From NCBI RefSeq assembly GCF_015667795.1, contig NZ_JADPEL010000004.1, positions 1 through 64,000 on the forward strand: a stretch of 64,000 bases of DNA, read 5' to 3'. Of this stretch, positions 54,761-62,189 are shown piece by piece. The position numbers and the translations under genes are program-made. This DNA is from Clostridium sp. D53t1_180928_C8 (GTDB lineage: Bacteria; Bacillota; Clostridia; Clostridiales; Clostridiaceae). Below the pieces are notes generated by a model. The model was not told where the DNA came from. It did no database searches and saw nothing but the letters and a program-made list of their open reading frames with translations. Every line of letters begins with the position of its first letter. Position 1 is the first letter of the stretch.

Positions 54761-54785
54761 TCATTTGAAATGCACTTTCAAATGA
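54761..54785. promoter_or_regulatory. 25-base palindrome in the 5' untranslated region of the ABC pair
   Basis: TCATTTGAAA-TGCAC-TTTCAAATGA has perfect 10-bp arms. It lies 14-38 bases downstream of the predicted start point and upstream of the ribosome site, the position of a repressor roadblock operator (TetR/MarR-type) or an mRNA hairpin. Confidence 0.65.
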
Positions 54786-54805
54786 TATTAATTATTACTT
54801 AATAT

Positions 54806-54834
54806 AATATAACCTAGTTGATAATTATTTTCAA
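54806..54834 (-). promoter_or_regulatory. promoter of the ABC transporter pair
   Basis: Minus-strand TTGAAA (54829-54834) is separated by 17 bases from TATATT (54806-54811). The -35 box overlaps the degenerate Fur box. Confidence 0.7.
54819..54833. promoter_or_regulatory. degenerate Fur box upstream of the ABC pair
   Basis: TGATAATTATTTTCA matches the perfect local Fur boxes at 13 of 15 positions and covers the -35 region. The region is AT-rich, so chance similarity is possible. Confidence 0.5.
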
Positions 54835-54904
54835 TACTTTAATTAATATTTTTTCATTTTTTGTATTATAATTAACTTATAGTACATATTTTAGGAGCAA
54901 TAAA

Positions 54905-55714
54905 ATGAGTAAAGTTTCAAATAAAAATACGTTAATTGAAAAACAGTTAAAACAACTTTCTAAAAAAGAAGAAAAATTAACACTAGAAAAGAAACCAGGG
55001 ACTATAAAAACTAAATTAGATCCTTTGAAAACAAAACTTGAAGATAAAATTCCCGAAAAGCTTAAATCTACCTTAAATATAGCTTTTGAAAAAGGGTTTA
55101 AAACAATCTTTGATAAAGGTATAGGTATAATTGAAAAAACTTATAACAAAGAAGATATAAATATGGAGTTTGATATAAATACCTATGCTATTAATAAATA
55201 TCCTAACAAAAATAATCTTAAAAAAATTGATAAATCCGCTTCGAGAAAAATTTTATTCAATAAATCTGTTAGTATTATTGAAGGAAGCACTTTAGGTTTA
55301 TTAGGAATAGGACTTCCAGATATCCCTATTTATATTGGTGTAGTTTTAAAATCTATCTATGAAATAAGCTTAAGTTATGGATTTGATTATAGTTTGCCTG
55401 AAGAAAGGATATATATCTTAAATATAATTTGTGCTTCAGTTACTTCTGGCAATGAAAAAAAAATTTATTTTAATAAATTAGATATTATTGCTAATGAAAT
55501 AGATAATAACAAATATACTAATTACGATATTGATACCACCTTAAAAGAAACTTGTGATAAAATTTCTACTTATATGTTAACTTCAAAATTTATACAAGGT
55601 CTTCCTATTGTGGGTGTAATTGGTGGTATTACTAACTTTAAAACATTACAAGATATAAGTACTATAGCTAAACTTAAATATAAGAAACGATATTTAAAAA
55701 ACATTTTACTTTAA
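54905..55714 (+). CDS. EcsC-family protein
   Basis: This 269-residue protein has a charged coiled N-terminus (about 1-55), then an EcsC domain: IEGSTLGLLGIGLPDIPIYIGVVLKSIYEISLSYGFD, followed by INIICASVTSG and a C-terminal SKFIQGLPIVGVIGGITNF. The domain has hydrophobic membrane-associating stretches. Function is unknown in clostridia (EcsC is a companion of the EcsAB transporter in Bacillus, without known activity). Plus strand, isolated between iron-linked minus-strand units, divergent from the ABC pair. Confidence 0.85.
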   Translation: MSKVSNKNTLIEKQLKQLSKKEEKLTLEKKPGTIKTKLDPLKTKLEDKIPEKLKSTLNIAFEKGFKTIFDKGIGIIEKTYNKEDINMEFDINTYAINKYPNKNNLKKIDKSASRKILFNKSVSIIEGSTLGLLGIGLPDIPIYIGVVLKSIYEISLSYGFDYSLPEERIYILNIICASVTSGNEKKIYFNKLDIIANEIDNNKYTNYDIDTTLKETCDKISTYMLTSKFIQGLPIVGVIGGITNFKTLQDISTIAKLKYKKRYLKNILL

Positions 55715-55716
55715 TA

Positions 55717-55763
55717 ACAAAAGCGGCTAGATATAAACTCAATTTATAACTAACCGCTTTTTA
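55717..55763. terminator. terminator of the EcsC gene
   Basis: AGCGG-c-TAG-a-TATAAA pairs with TTTATA-a-CTA-a-CCGCT with three mismatches; A- and T-runs flank both sides, so it can also serve the convergent DUF2325 gene. Confidence 0.75.
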
Positions 55764-55792
55764 AAATATAATTTCTTCATATACCCACTCTT

Positions 55793-56077
55793 TTAATTTA
55801 ATACAATTTCCCTAATAAGTGATTCAACTGCATTTAATGTACTTTTATGATTTCTTATAACTCTAATATTTTTCTTATCAGCTTCTCTCTTAGCTGTTAA
55901 CACAAGTTTGTGAGATACTATATCTGTTAATAATATAACTGCATCTGGCATTCCTATTTTATCCTTTAATCCAGTTTCCATTTGGGTAAACACCTTTGCC
56001 TTACAATTATACTTCTTACATACTTTAATATAATCCTTACTCATTTTATCATGTCCACCTACTATAACTACACTCAT
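55793..56077 (-). CDS. DUF2325 family protein
   Basis: This 94-residue protein begins SVVIVGGHDKMSKDYIKVCKKY and ends IRVIRNHKSTLNAVESLIREI; the VVIVGGHD start and the later LLTDIVSHKLVLTAK are the family pattern, a Rossmann-like small domain. Function unknown. It is the last gene of the flavodoxin-DUF3793-DUF2325 unit that carries a Fur-like box at its start. Confidence 0.9.
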   Translation of the reverse strand: MSVVIVGGHDKMSKDYIKVCKKYNCKAKVFTQMETGLKDKIGMPDAVILLTDIVSHKLVLTAKREADKKNIRVIRNHKSTLNAVESLIREIVLN

Positions 56078-56129
56078 TTTCTCTCTCTCCTTTAATTAAT
56101 TACTAATATATTTATAAATAATTTACTTA

Positions 56130-56768
56130 TTATGCAGTAACACTTTTATAATTTTCAAATAAACTTTTTATAGAATATGCTACCTCCTGTGATGAATCAC
56201 CACTTAAAATATAATTTACCGTATGTGCTTTAACCTTATCATATTTGTTAAAGATTTCTTGAGCTTCCTGTAAATTATTATATACAAGCCAATATCCACA
56301 ACTTAAACATTTTTTATTTTTACAATTCATAAAATCTTTAACATCATTTAAAGGAAACCCTAAAAATATTCCTAGTTCATGTGGACAATTAAACTCCTTA
56401 TATCTTCTTTTCAATGTATCTAAATACTTTTTTATGTCATTTTCTTCTGAATATCCTAATTGTCTTAAAAATCTTTTATTTTCTTCATTAAATATATAAT
56501 TTGATAATTTTTCTTCATTGTATATTAATATAATTAATGCATTACTACATTCTCTTAAATTTATATATTGAATATCAATTGCTCTTAAAAAATTAATTCC
56601 GTATTTTATCCATTTATCATATAGATTTTCATTGCCTTTTTTTATTGTTATGGTTGCTGATGGTTTTACTCCTGAAATAACCAGAGAGGCATTGTAAATT
56701 AAGAATTTCTCAATGCACTCTCTTTCTTCCATTTTAGAAAGACTTTTATAAAATTCAATTTGTTTCAA
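56130..56768 (-). CDS. DUF3793 family protein
   Basis: This 212-residue protein has the family signature CPHELGIFLGFPLNDVKDFM near residue 131-150, followed by NCKNKKCLSCGYWLVYNN with three cysteines. The middle part RALIILIYNEEKL-type segment reads SNALIILIYNEEKLSNYIF. Function unknown. In clostridia, DUF3793 genes commonly lie beside flavodoxin and iron-uptake genes, as here (7 bases after flavodoxin). The Cys cluster suggests metal or heme contact, but this is inference. Confidence 0.88.
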   Translation of the reverse strand: MKQIEFYKSLSKMEERECIEKFLIYNASLVISGVKPSATITIKKGNENLYDKWIKYGINFLRAIDIQYINLRECSNALIILIYNEEKLSNYIFNEENKRFLRQLGYSEENDIKKYLDTLKRRYKEFNCPHELGIFLGFPLNDVKDFMNCKNKKCLSCGYWLVYNNLQEAQEIFNKYDKVKAHTVNYILSGDSSQEVAYSIKSLFENYKSVTA

Positions 56769-56775
56769 TTTTTAT

Positions 56776-57192
56776 TTATATCCTTGCTATAGTTTTTCCT
56801 AACTCAATACACTCTAAAGAATTATCTTCTGGTTCATATTGAATTATTAATCCATCATCAATTAAAGTGCAACCTAATGATTCCATTCTTTCTTGCCAAT
56901 CTCTCATCCATTGACCATCTCCCCATCCGTATGATCCAAATAAAGCAACCTTTTTCCCTGAAACCTTAGATGATATTTCCTCTAAGAATGGTTCAAACTC
57001 ATTTTCTTCTAAAACTTCATCTCCCATAGCTGGGCATCCTAGTATAACTATATCCTCATCATCAAAGATATTAGAATTAGCATTTGATACATTTACTAAC
57101 TCTACCTTTTTACCTTCTTTAGATATTCCCTCTGCAATTAAATTAGCCATTTTTTCAGTATTACCTGATGCTGAATAATAAACTATCTTCAT
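56776..57192 (-). CDS. short-chain flavodoxin
   Basis: This 138-residue protein begins KIVYYSASGNTEKMANLIAEG (FMN phosphate-binding loop SASGNTEK at about 7-14). LGCPAMGDEVLEENEF is the 50s loop and LFGSYGWGDGQWMRDW the 90s loop. Flavodoxin replaces ferredoxin when iron is scarce. First gene of a unit with strong sigma-A promoter and a Fur-like box, consistent with iron-limitation expression. Confidence 0.95.
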   Translation of the reverse strand: MKIVYYSASGNTEKMANLIAEGISKEGKKVELVNVSNANSNIFDDEDIVILGCPAMGDEVLEENEFEPFLEEISSKVSGKKVALFGSYGWGDGQWMRDWQERMESLGCTLIDDGLIIQYEPEDNSLECIELGKTIARI

Positions 57193-57214
57193 ATTCTCTC
57201 CTCCTAAACAATAT

Positions 57215-57229
57215 TGATATTCATTCTCA
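57215..57229. promoter_or_regulatory. Fur box upstream of the flavodoxin unit
   Basis: TGATATTCATTCTCA matches the 7-1-7 Fur core at 13 of 15 positions. It lies just downstream of the predicted start point. Confidence 0.7.
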
Positions 57230-57239
57230 ATTACTTATT

Positions 57240-57268
57240 ATAATATAGCATTATCTATATAGTGTCAA
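57240..57268 (-). promoter_or_regulatory. promoter of the flavodoxin unit
   Basis: Minus-strand TTGACA (57263-57268), 17 bases, then TATTAT (57240-57245): a near-consensus sigma-A promoter. Confidence 0.8.
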
Positions 57269-57274
57269 TATATA

Positions 57275-57316
57275 ATTTCAAAAAATTTGAAATCATTTTA
57301 TGACATAGATGATTTC
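57275..57316. promoter_or_regulatory. two overlapping inverted repeats upstream of the flavodoxin promoter
   Basis: ATTTCAAA-AAA-TTTGAAAT (57275-57293) and GAAATCAT / ATGATTTC (57289-57296 with 57309-57316). The first uses the same half-site as the palindrome before the ABC pair, but in the opposite arrangement. It lies at about -42 to -60 from the start point, a place for an activator or a second repressor. Confidence 0.45.
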
Positions 57317-57347
57317 ACACATTATAAAAAAATACAGACACAACAAT

Positions 57348-57381
57348 AAAAGATACTAAAAATATTTCTTTAGTATCTTTT
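57348..57381. terminator. hairpin in the gap between the Feo and flavodoxin units
   Basis: AAAAGATACTAAA / TTTAGTATCTTTT is a 13-bp stem with an 8-base loop. Probably the second terminator after the Feo unit. Confidence 0.55.
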
Positions 57382-57484
57382 AAACATAGAGTAATTATTT
57401 ATCCTATAGGTATATGTTGTAATACTTCCACCTATTTTTATTTTGCAATTCAAAAACATGCACATTCCTAGATTAACTATTTCC

Positions 57485-57520
57485 TAGCTATAGATTGAGT
57501 TAAAACTCTATCTATAGCTA
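57485..57520 (-). terminator. hairpin at the end of the Feo unit
   Basis: TAGCTATAGAT / ATCTATAGCTA (11 bp), one mismatch, then GAGT / ACTC. It directly follows the stop codon of the small Cys-rich gene. The rest of this 325-base gap (57193-57517) holds no gene. Confidence 0.65.
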
Positions 57521-57691
57521 AGAATTCAATTTATTCTTAAATTTTATTCCACTGTTGCATGATTCTTTACTTGAGCAACCTGGACAATTGCATCCACATC
57601 CACCGCCATTACTTTTACTTTTTTTCACCATACTTCTTATAGCTAAAAATAATAAAGTAAATACTATTGCTCCAACAATAAATGTTGCCAT
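57518..57691 (-). CDS. FeoB-associated Cys-rich membrane protein
   Basis: This 57-residue protein has an N-terminal membrane helix (MATFIVGAIVFTLLFLAI), then KKSKSNGGG and a cysteine cluster CGCNCPGCSSKESC, the pattern of the small protein found next to FeoB in many Firmicutes (FeoB-associated Cys-rich, pfam P12). Six cysteines could bind ferrous iron or an Fe-S cluster. It follows feoB by 30 bases with ribosome site GGAAGTG. Too short to show up in a long-frame scan. Confidence 0.9.
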   Translation of the reverse strand: MATFIVGAIVFTLLFLAIRSMVKKSKSNGGGCGCNCPGCSSKESCNSGIKFKNKLNS

Positions 57692-57721
57692 TTATATCAC
57701 TTCCTTATTAAATACAATGAA

Positions 57722-59869
57722 TTAAGCACTTACTTTTCTACACTCTTTACTATTTTTAATATCTCTTCCTGATGCAACCGCTAATCCCACCGCTACTACT
57801 GCAATTAATATGGATAATATAGCACCAACTACACTACCAGTTCCTAATAATAAACTTCCTACTTGATTTATTATTAATGCAATTATATACGCAGTTCCTG
57901 TTTGGAATGCAATTGTAATCCACATCCACTTCCAAGAACCCATTTCTCTTCGAATTGCACCTATTGCTGCAAAACAAGGTGCATTTAACATATTGAATGC
58001 TATAAATGCAAATCCACTTGCCGCTGTAAACATTGTTCCAATTTGAGATGTTAATGCTGGTGTATTTTCTGCTGCATCTGCAATTCCAAACAATACTCCA
58101 AATGTTCCTACAACATTTTCCTTAGCAACTAGTCCAGTTAAGCTTGCTACTGCTGATTGCCAGTTTCCAAATCCAAGAGGAGCAAATATTGGCGCTATAA
58201 TTTTTCCTATACTTGCTAATATACTTTCTTGAGCATCTACCATTTGTAATGACCAATTGAATGAACTAGTAAACCAAATTATAGCGCAAGCAACAAATAT
58301 TATTGTACCCGCTTTTATTATAAAAGCTTTTCCTCTATCCCACATATGAATTAATACACCTTTCATACTTGGAATATGATATTGTGGAAGTTCCATAACA
58401 AATGGAGCTGCATCCCCTTTAAACGCTTTAGTTTTACTTAAAATAATACCACAAATTATAATCATAAAAATTCCTAAGAAATAAACTGTTGGTGCTACCC
58501 ATGATGCCCCACCAAAAATAGCTCCTGCAAATAATGCTATTATAGGTAACTTTGCTCCGCATGGAATAAAAGTAGTAAGCATTATAGTAATTTTTCTATC
58601 TTTATCATTTTCCATAGTACGTGTTGCCATTATTCCTGGCACTCCACATCCTGAGCTTATAAGTACAGGTATAAATGATTTTCCTGATAATCCAAACTTT
58701 CGGAAAACTCTATCCATAATAAATGCTACTCTAGCCATATATCCGCAATCTTCTAATAATGATAATAAAAAGAATAATAACATTATTTGTGGCACGAATC
58801 CTAAGACCGCACCTACACCGCCAACTATACCATCATTGATTAATCCTTGTAACCACGGTGCTGTACCTATATTTTCTAAAAATGCGGCAACATTTTCACC
58901 AATTATCTCACCAAATAAAGTATCATTTGTCCAATCTGTTAATATTGTTCCTAGAGAACTAACTGCTATATAATATACTCCCCACATAATTAAAGCAAAA
59001 ATAGGCAATGCTAATATACGATTTGTAACTATTTTATCTATTTTATCTGATACAGTATGTTTACAATTATTCTTTTTCTTAACTACCTTTGATACTACTT
59101 CACCAATAAATTCATATCTTTCTCCTGTAATTATTCCCTCTGCATCATCATCAAATTCATATTCACACTTTGATATAATAGCTTCTATTTCGTCTTTAAG
59201 TCCATTAGATAAATTTATCTTATCCATTAAATTACTATCACGTTCAAATATTTTAATAGCTAGCCATTGTTCACTTACTTTACTTTGTCTAATATTATTA
59301 CTTTCAACTAAATTACTAATCTCTTCAAGTGCACTCTTTACTTCAGATGAAAAATTCATCTGAAAGTCAATCTGCGTATTATTTTTAGCTAATTCAATTG
59401 CTTTCATAGCAACCTCTTTAGTTCCTTTTCCCTTTAATGCACTAGTTTCAACAACTGGACATCCAAGCATTTGAGATAACTTATTAATATCAATTTTGTC
59501 ACCTCTTTTTTCTATGATATCCATCATATTTAATGCTATTACAGTTGGTATTCCTAATTCTAATATTTGAGTAGTCAAATAAAGATTTCTTTCAATATTT
59601 GACGCATCAATAATATTTATAACTGCATCCGGTCTATCTTCTATCATAAAATTTCTAGTTACAACTTCTTCTAATGTATATGGTGATAAAGAATATACTC
59701 CAGGTAAATCAACTAGTTCAACATCTTTATATCCTCTAATTTTTCCACCTTTTTTTTCTACAGTTACACCTGGCCAATTTCCAACATATTGCTTGGCTCC
59801 TGTAAGATTATTAAACATAGTGGTTTTACCACTGTTTGGGTTTCCTGCTAAACCTATCTTTATTGACAT
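57722..59869 (-). CDS. feoB: ferrous iron transporter FeoB
   Basis: This 715-residue protein has an N-terminal G domain (G1 GNPNSGKTT at 9-17; DLPGVYSLSPYTLEE; LNMMD for G4), a helical GDI domain (about 165-270) and a membrane part with two Gate motifs (ISSGCGVPGIMATRTMEND; CFAAIGAIRREMG) and the core segments. It imports Fe2+ driven or regulated by GTP hydrolysis. Two FeoA genes lie upstream and a Cys-rich peptide gene downstream. Confidence 0.98.
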   Translation of the reverse strand: MSIKIGLAGNPNSGKTTMFNNLTGAKQYVGNWPGVTVEKKGGKIRGYKDVELVDLPGVYSLSPYTLEEVVTRNFMIEDRPDAVINIIDASNIERNLYLTTQILELGIPTVIALNMMDIIEKRGDKIDINKLSQMLGCPVVETSALKGKGTKEVAMKAIELAKNNTQIDFQMNFSSEVKSALEEISNLVESNNIRQSKVSEQWLAIKIFERDSNLMDKINLSNGLKDEIEAIISKCEYEFDDDAEGIITGERYEFIGEVVSKVVKKKNNCKHTVSDKIDKIVTNRILALPIFALIMWGVYYIAVSSLGTILTDWTNDTLFGEIIGENVAAFLENIGTAPWLQGLINDGIVGGVGAVLGFVPQIMLLFFLLSLLEDCGYMARVAFIMDRVFRKFGLSGKSFIPVLISSGCGVPGIMATRTMENDKDRKITIMLTTFIPCGAKLPIIALFAGAIFGGASWVAPTVYFLGIFMIIICGIILSKTKAFKGDAAPFVMELPQYHIPSMKGVLIHMWDRGKAFIIKAGTIIFVACAIIWFTSSFNWSLQMVDAQESILASIGKIIAPIFAPLGFGNWQSAVASLTGLVAKENVVGTFGVLFGIADAAENTPALTSQIGTMFTAASGFAFIAFNMLNAPCFAAIGAIRREMGSWKWMWITIAFQTGTAYIIALIINQVGSLLLGTGSVVGAILSILIAVVAVGLAVASGRDIKNSKECRKVSA

Positions 59870-59903
59870 CTTTTTTCCCCCTAATTATTATTTAATCTAT
59901 TGC

Positions 59904-60131
59904 TTATTCAACTATAATCATTTCCGCATCAAACTTACGTAACGTTAATTCGTACCCTCGTATATTAACTTCTATTGGATCTCCTAATGGTGCAACTTTT
60001 CTAACATAAACCTCGCTCCCCTTAGTAATACCCATATCCATTATTCTTCTACGAACAGCACCAGCACCTTCTATTTTCTTTACCTTTACAGTTTGTCCAC
60101 ATTTAACTTCTTTTAATGTTGTCATCTTCAC
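59904..60131 (-). CDS. feoA: FeoA-family protein
   Basis: This 75-residue SH3-like protein has TTLKEVKCGQTVKVKKIEGAG, RRIMDMGITKGSEVYVRKVAPLGDPIEVNIRGYELTLR. FeoA is a cytoplasmic partner of FeoB. It precedes feoB by 34 bases; the second feoA-like gene lies 7 bases upstream. Confidence 0.95.
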   Translation of the reverse strand: MKMTTLKEVKCGQTVKVKKIEGAGAVRRRIMDMGITKGSEVYVRKVAPLGDPIEVNIRGYELTLRKFDAEMIIVE

Positions 60132-60138
60132 TATCTCC

Positions 60139-60348
60139 TCATACTATTATTCTACTTGCCATACTTTTATCTAAAGCTATTCTAGCACCCTTAATATTCA
60201 CTATTAAATTACCACCTAAATCGGAAATTATTGTAATACCTTCACCAACAACAAACCCTAAACTATTTAGAAATTTTTTTGTTTCCGCATTTCCTGTTAT
60301 CTTTTTAATTTTGACCTCTTCTCCTACTTGCGATAATATTAATGACAT
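60139..60348 (-). CDS. feoA: second FeoA-family protein
   Basis: This 69-residue protein has the same SH3-like fold: LSQVGEEVKIKKITGNAETKKFLNSLGFVVGEGITIISDLGGNLIVNIKGARIALDK. It differs from the downstream FeoA and is first in the operon, so the two probably act as distinct partners of FeoB. Fur box and promoter directly upstream. Confidence 0.93.
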   Translation of the reverse strand: MSLILSQVGEEVKIKKITGNAETKKFLNSLGFVVGEGITIISDLGGNLIVNIKGARIALDKSMASRIIV

Positions 60349-60364
60349 TTCTCCACCTCTTTAC

Positions 60365-60379
60365 TGATAATGATTATCA
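60365..60379. promoter_or_regulatory. Fur box upstream of the Feo unit
   Basis: TGATAAT-G-ATTATCA is a perfect 7-1-7 inverted repeat 16 bases upstream of the first FeoA start. Confidence 0.92.
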
Positions 60380-60393
60380 TTATTTCTATTTCC

Positions 60394-60421
60394 ATTATAC
60401 TCCTTTATTTGTAAAAGTAAA
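60394..60421 (-). promoter_or_regulatory. promoter of the Feo unit
   Basis: Minus-strand TTTACT (60416-60421), 16 bases, then TATAAT (60394-60399). The Fur box covers the region about 8-22 bases past the start point. Confidence 0.7.
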
Positions 60422-60487
60422 TATTTTTTTCTATTAAATCATTATTTTTTCTCTTAATTAAAATGTATTTTATAAAATTTAATAATA

Positions 60488-60534
60488 AAAAAAATAAGTA
60501 ACTTAGTATAGATTATTTTCTTTACTAAGTTACT
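60488..60534 (-). terminator. terminator of the DUF1540 gene
   Basis: AGTAACTTAGTA / TACTAAGTTACT is a 12-bp perfect stem with a 14-base loop and a strong T-run on the minus strand. Confidence 0.85.
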
Positions 60535-60553
60535 CAATTACTAGAAAATCAGG

Positions 60554-60712
60554 CTATTTTAATACGAATGATTGGCAATCTGTACATTCAACAACTTTTG
60601 GGTTCGCTTCATGAGTACCAACTTGTATTGCATCTAGAGTACAATAATTTTCTGAACATGCATGATGCTTACATTGTTGTACACTGCATTTAATACTTGA
60701 ATTTTTTTGCAT
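60554..60712 (-). CDS. DUF1540 Cys-rich small protein
   Basis: This 52-residue protein with six cysteines reads IKCSVQQCKHHACSENYCTL, then IQVGTHEANPK and ECTDCQSF, the DUF1540 pattern (metal- or cluster-binding small domain of spore formers). Ribosome site GGAGGTG. It is located 63 bases downstream of spoVAE and may be a late forespore or coat-associated product; function unknown. Confidence 0.88.
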   Translation of the reverse strand: MQKNSSIKCSVQQCKHHACSENYCTLDAIQVGTHEANPKVVECTDCQSFVLK

Positions 60713-60775
60713 AATATTCACCTCCATATATTTAATACTCTATTATTTTGCCCTATGAAAGCTCTATTATTCCTT

Positions 60776-61132
60776 TTATTGTTTTGTTTTTGGATTAAAA
60801 ATTAAAGCCATTAAATATCCAAAAAATATAGATGCTGTAATACCACCAGCTGCACCTTTTATTCCTCCAGTAAATGCTCCTATTAATCCATCTTCTTTTA
60901 CAGCCTTTATAGCTGCATCTGCTAACCCATTTCCAAAACTAGGTAATGGAATCGTAGCTCCTGCTCCTCCAATCTCAATTAATTTATCATAAATTCCAAA
61001 CCCACCAAGAATGGCTCCAAGAGTAACAAATATAACTAATATCCTAGCAGGAGTTAATTTAGTTGTATCCATTAATATTTGTGCTATAACACATATTAAC
61101 CCTCCAACAATAAATGCACTTATATAATCCAT
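60776..61132 (-). CDS. spoVAE: stage V sporulation protein AE
   Basis: The protein is 118 residues long from the ATG seven bases after AGGTGAG; a GTG four codons earlier lies over that site. All-membrane protein with helices at about 3-25, 30-48, 80-100; GGIKGAAGGITASIFFGYLM at the end and GGAGATIPLPSFGNGLADAAI in the middle are family features. SpoVA proteins form the channel that moves Ca-dipicolinic acid into the forespore and out on germination. Related in sequence to the neighbouring SpoVAC. Confidence 0.95.
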   Translation of the reverse strand: MDYISAFIVGGLICVIAQILMDTTKLTPARILVIFVTLGAILGGFGIYDKLIEIGGAGATIPLPSFGNGLADAAIKAVKEDGLIGAFTGGIKGAAGGITASIFFGYLMALIFNPKTKQ

Positions 61133-61151
61133 AAAAATTCTCACCTACTTT

Positions 61152-62171
61152 CTATTTGTACTCAATAGCTACAGCATGAGCTATTCCAGGTATAGTTTCT
61201 CCTTGAAGGGATGATGTCGTACTCATTAATGCTCCTGTAGAAACTAATAATAAACTTTTTATTTCTCTACGCATTAACTTTTTATAAAAATATCCACAGG
61301 TTACTACTGCTGAACATCCACAACCACTACCACCTGAATCAGTTTTTTGTCTTTCATCATCAAATATTAAATCACCACAATCAACATAATTATCTTTTAC
61401 ATCATATCCATAATCTAACAATAATTTAGTCGTTATTTCTTTTCCTACTTTCCCCAAATCTCCAGTTGCAATTACATCATAATCTTTAGGTGTTCTTCCT
61501 GTATCCTTAAAATGATTATATATTGTATCTACTGCCGCTGGAGCCATTGCCGCACCCATATTATTTGCGTCTTTTATTCCATAATCTTTAACTAATCCCG
61601 TAGTAACATATGTTACTTTCGGGAAATCACCACTTCGTGCTAATACCATTGCTCCTGATCCTGTTACTGTCCATTGACATGTTGGACATCTTTGAGACCC
61701 ATACTCTAACGGAAATCTAAATTGTCTTTCCGCAGAACTAAAATGTGATGAAGTAGATGCTACAACATAATCTCCACATCCTCCATCTAAAAATAATGAT
61801 GCCATACTTAAGGATTCTGACATTGTAGAGCAAGCTCCATATAAACCTATAAATGGTATATTTAACTCCCTTGCCGCAAAGCTTGATGATGTTATTTGAT
61901 TTAATAAATCACCTGCAAATAAATAATCTATACTTTCTTCTCTTAAACTTGCATTACTTATAGCGCTTTTTATAGCTGTATACATCATTTCAGATTCAGC
62001 CTTTTCAAAACTATCTTTACCTAAAGTATCATCATTTAATATTTGATGAAAATAATCCTTTAATGGTCCATCGCCCTCCTTAGGCCCAACTATAGAATAA
62101 GTTGAAATTATTTTAGGAGGGTTTTCAAGTTTAATAGTTTGTTTTCCTACCTTTTTATTTTTTACACTCAT
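61152..62171 (-). CDS. spoVAD: stage V sporulation protein AD
   Basis: This 339-residue thiolase-fold soluble protein has PFIGLYGACSTMSESLSMAS (the conserved pseudo-active-site Cys region) and GGSGCGCSAVVTCGYF near the C-terminus. SpoVAD binds dipicolinic acid and helps load it into the spore. Middle gene of spoVAC-spoVAD-spoVAE, with 18-19-base gaps. Confidence 0.97.
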   Translation of the reverse strand: MSVKNKKVGKQTIKLENPPKIISTYSIVGPKEGDGPLKDYFHQILNDDTLGKDSFEKAESEMMYTAIKSAISNASLREESIDYLFAGDLLNQITSSSFAARELNIPFIGLYGACSTMSESLSMASLFLDGGCGDYVVASTSSHFSSAERQFRFPLEYGSQRCPTCQWTVTGSGAMVLARSGDFPKVTYVTTGLVKDYGIKDANNMGAAMAPAAVDTIYNHFKDTGRTPKDYDVIATGDLGKVGKEITTKLLLDYGYDVKDNYVDCGDLIFDDERQKTDSGGSGCGCSAVVTCGYFYKKLMRREIKSLLLVSTGALMSTTSSLQGETIPGIAHAVAIEYK

Positions 62172-62189
62172 TACAATTCACTCTCCAAT

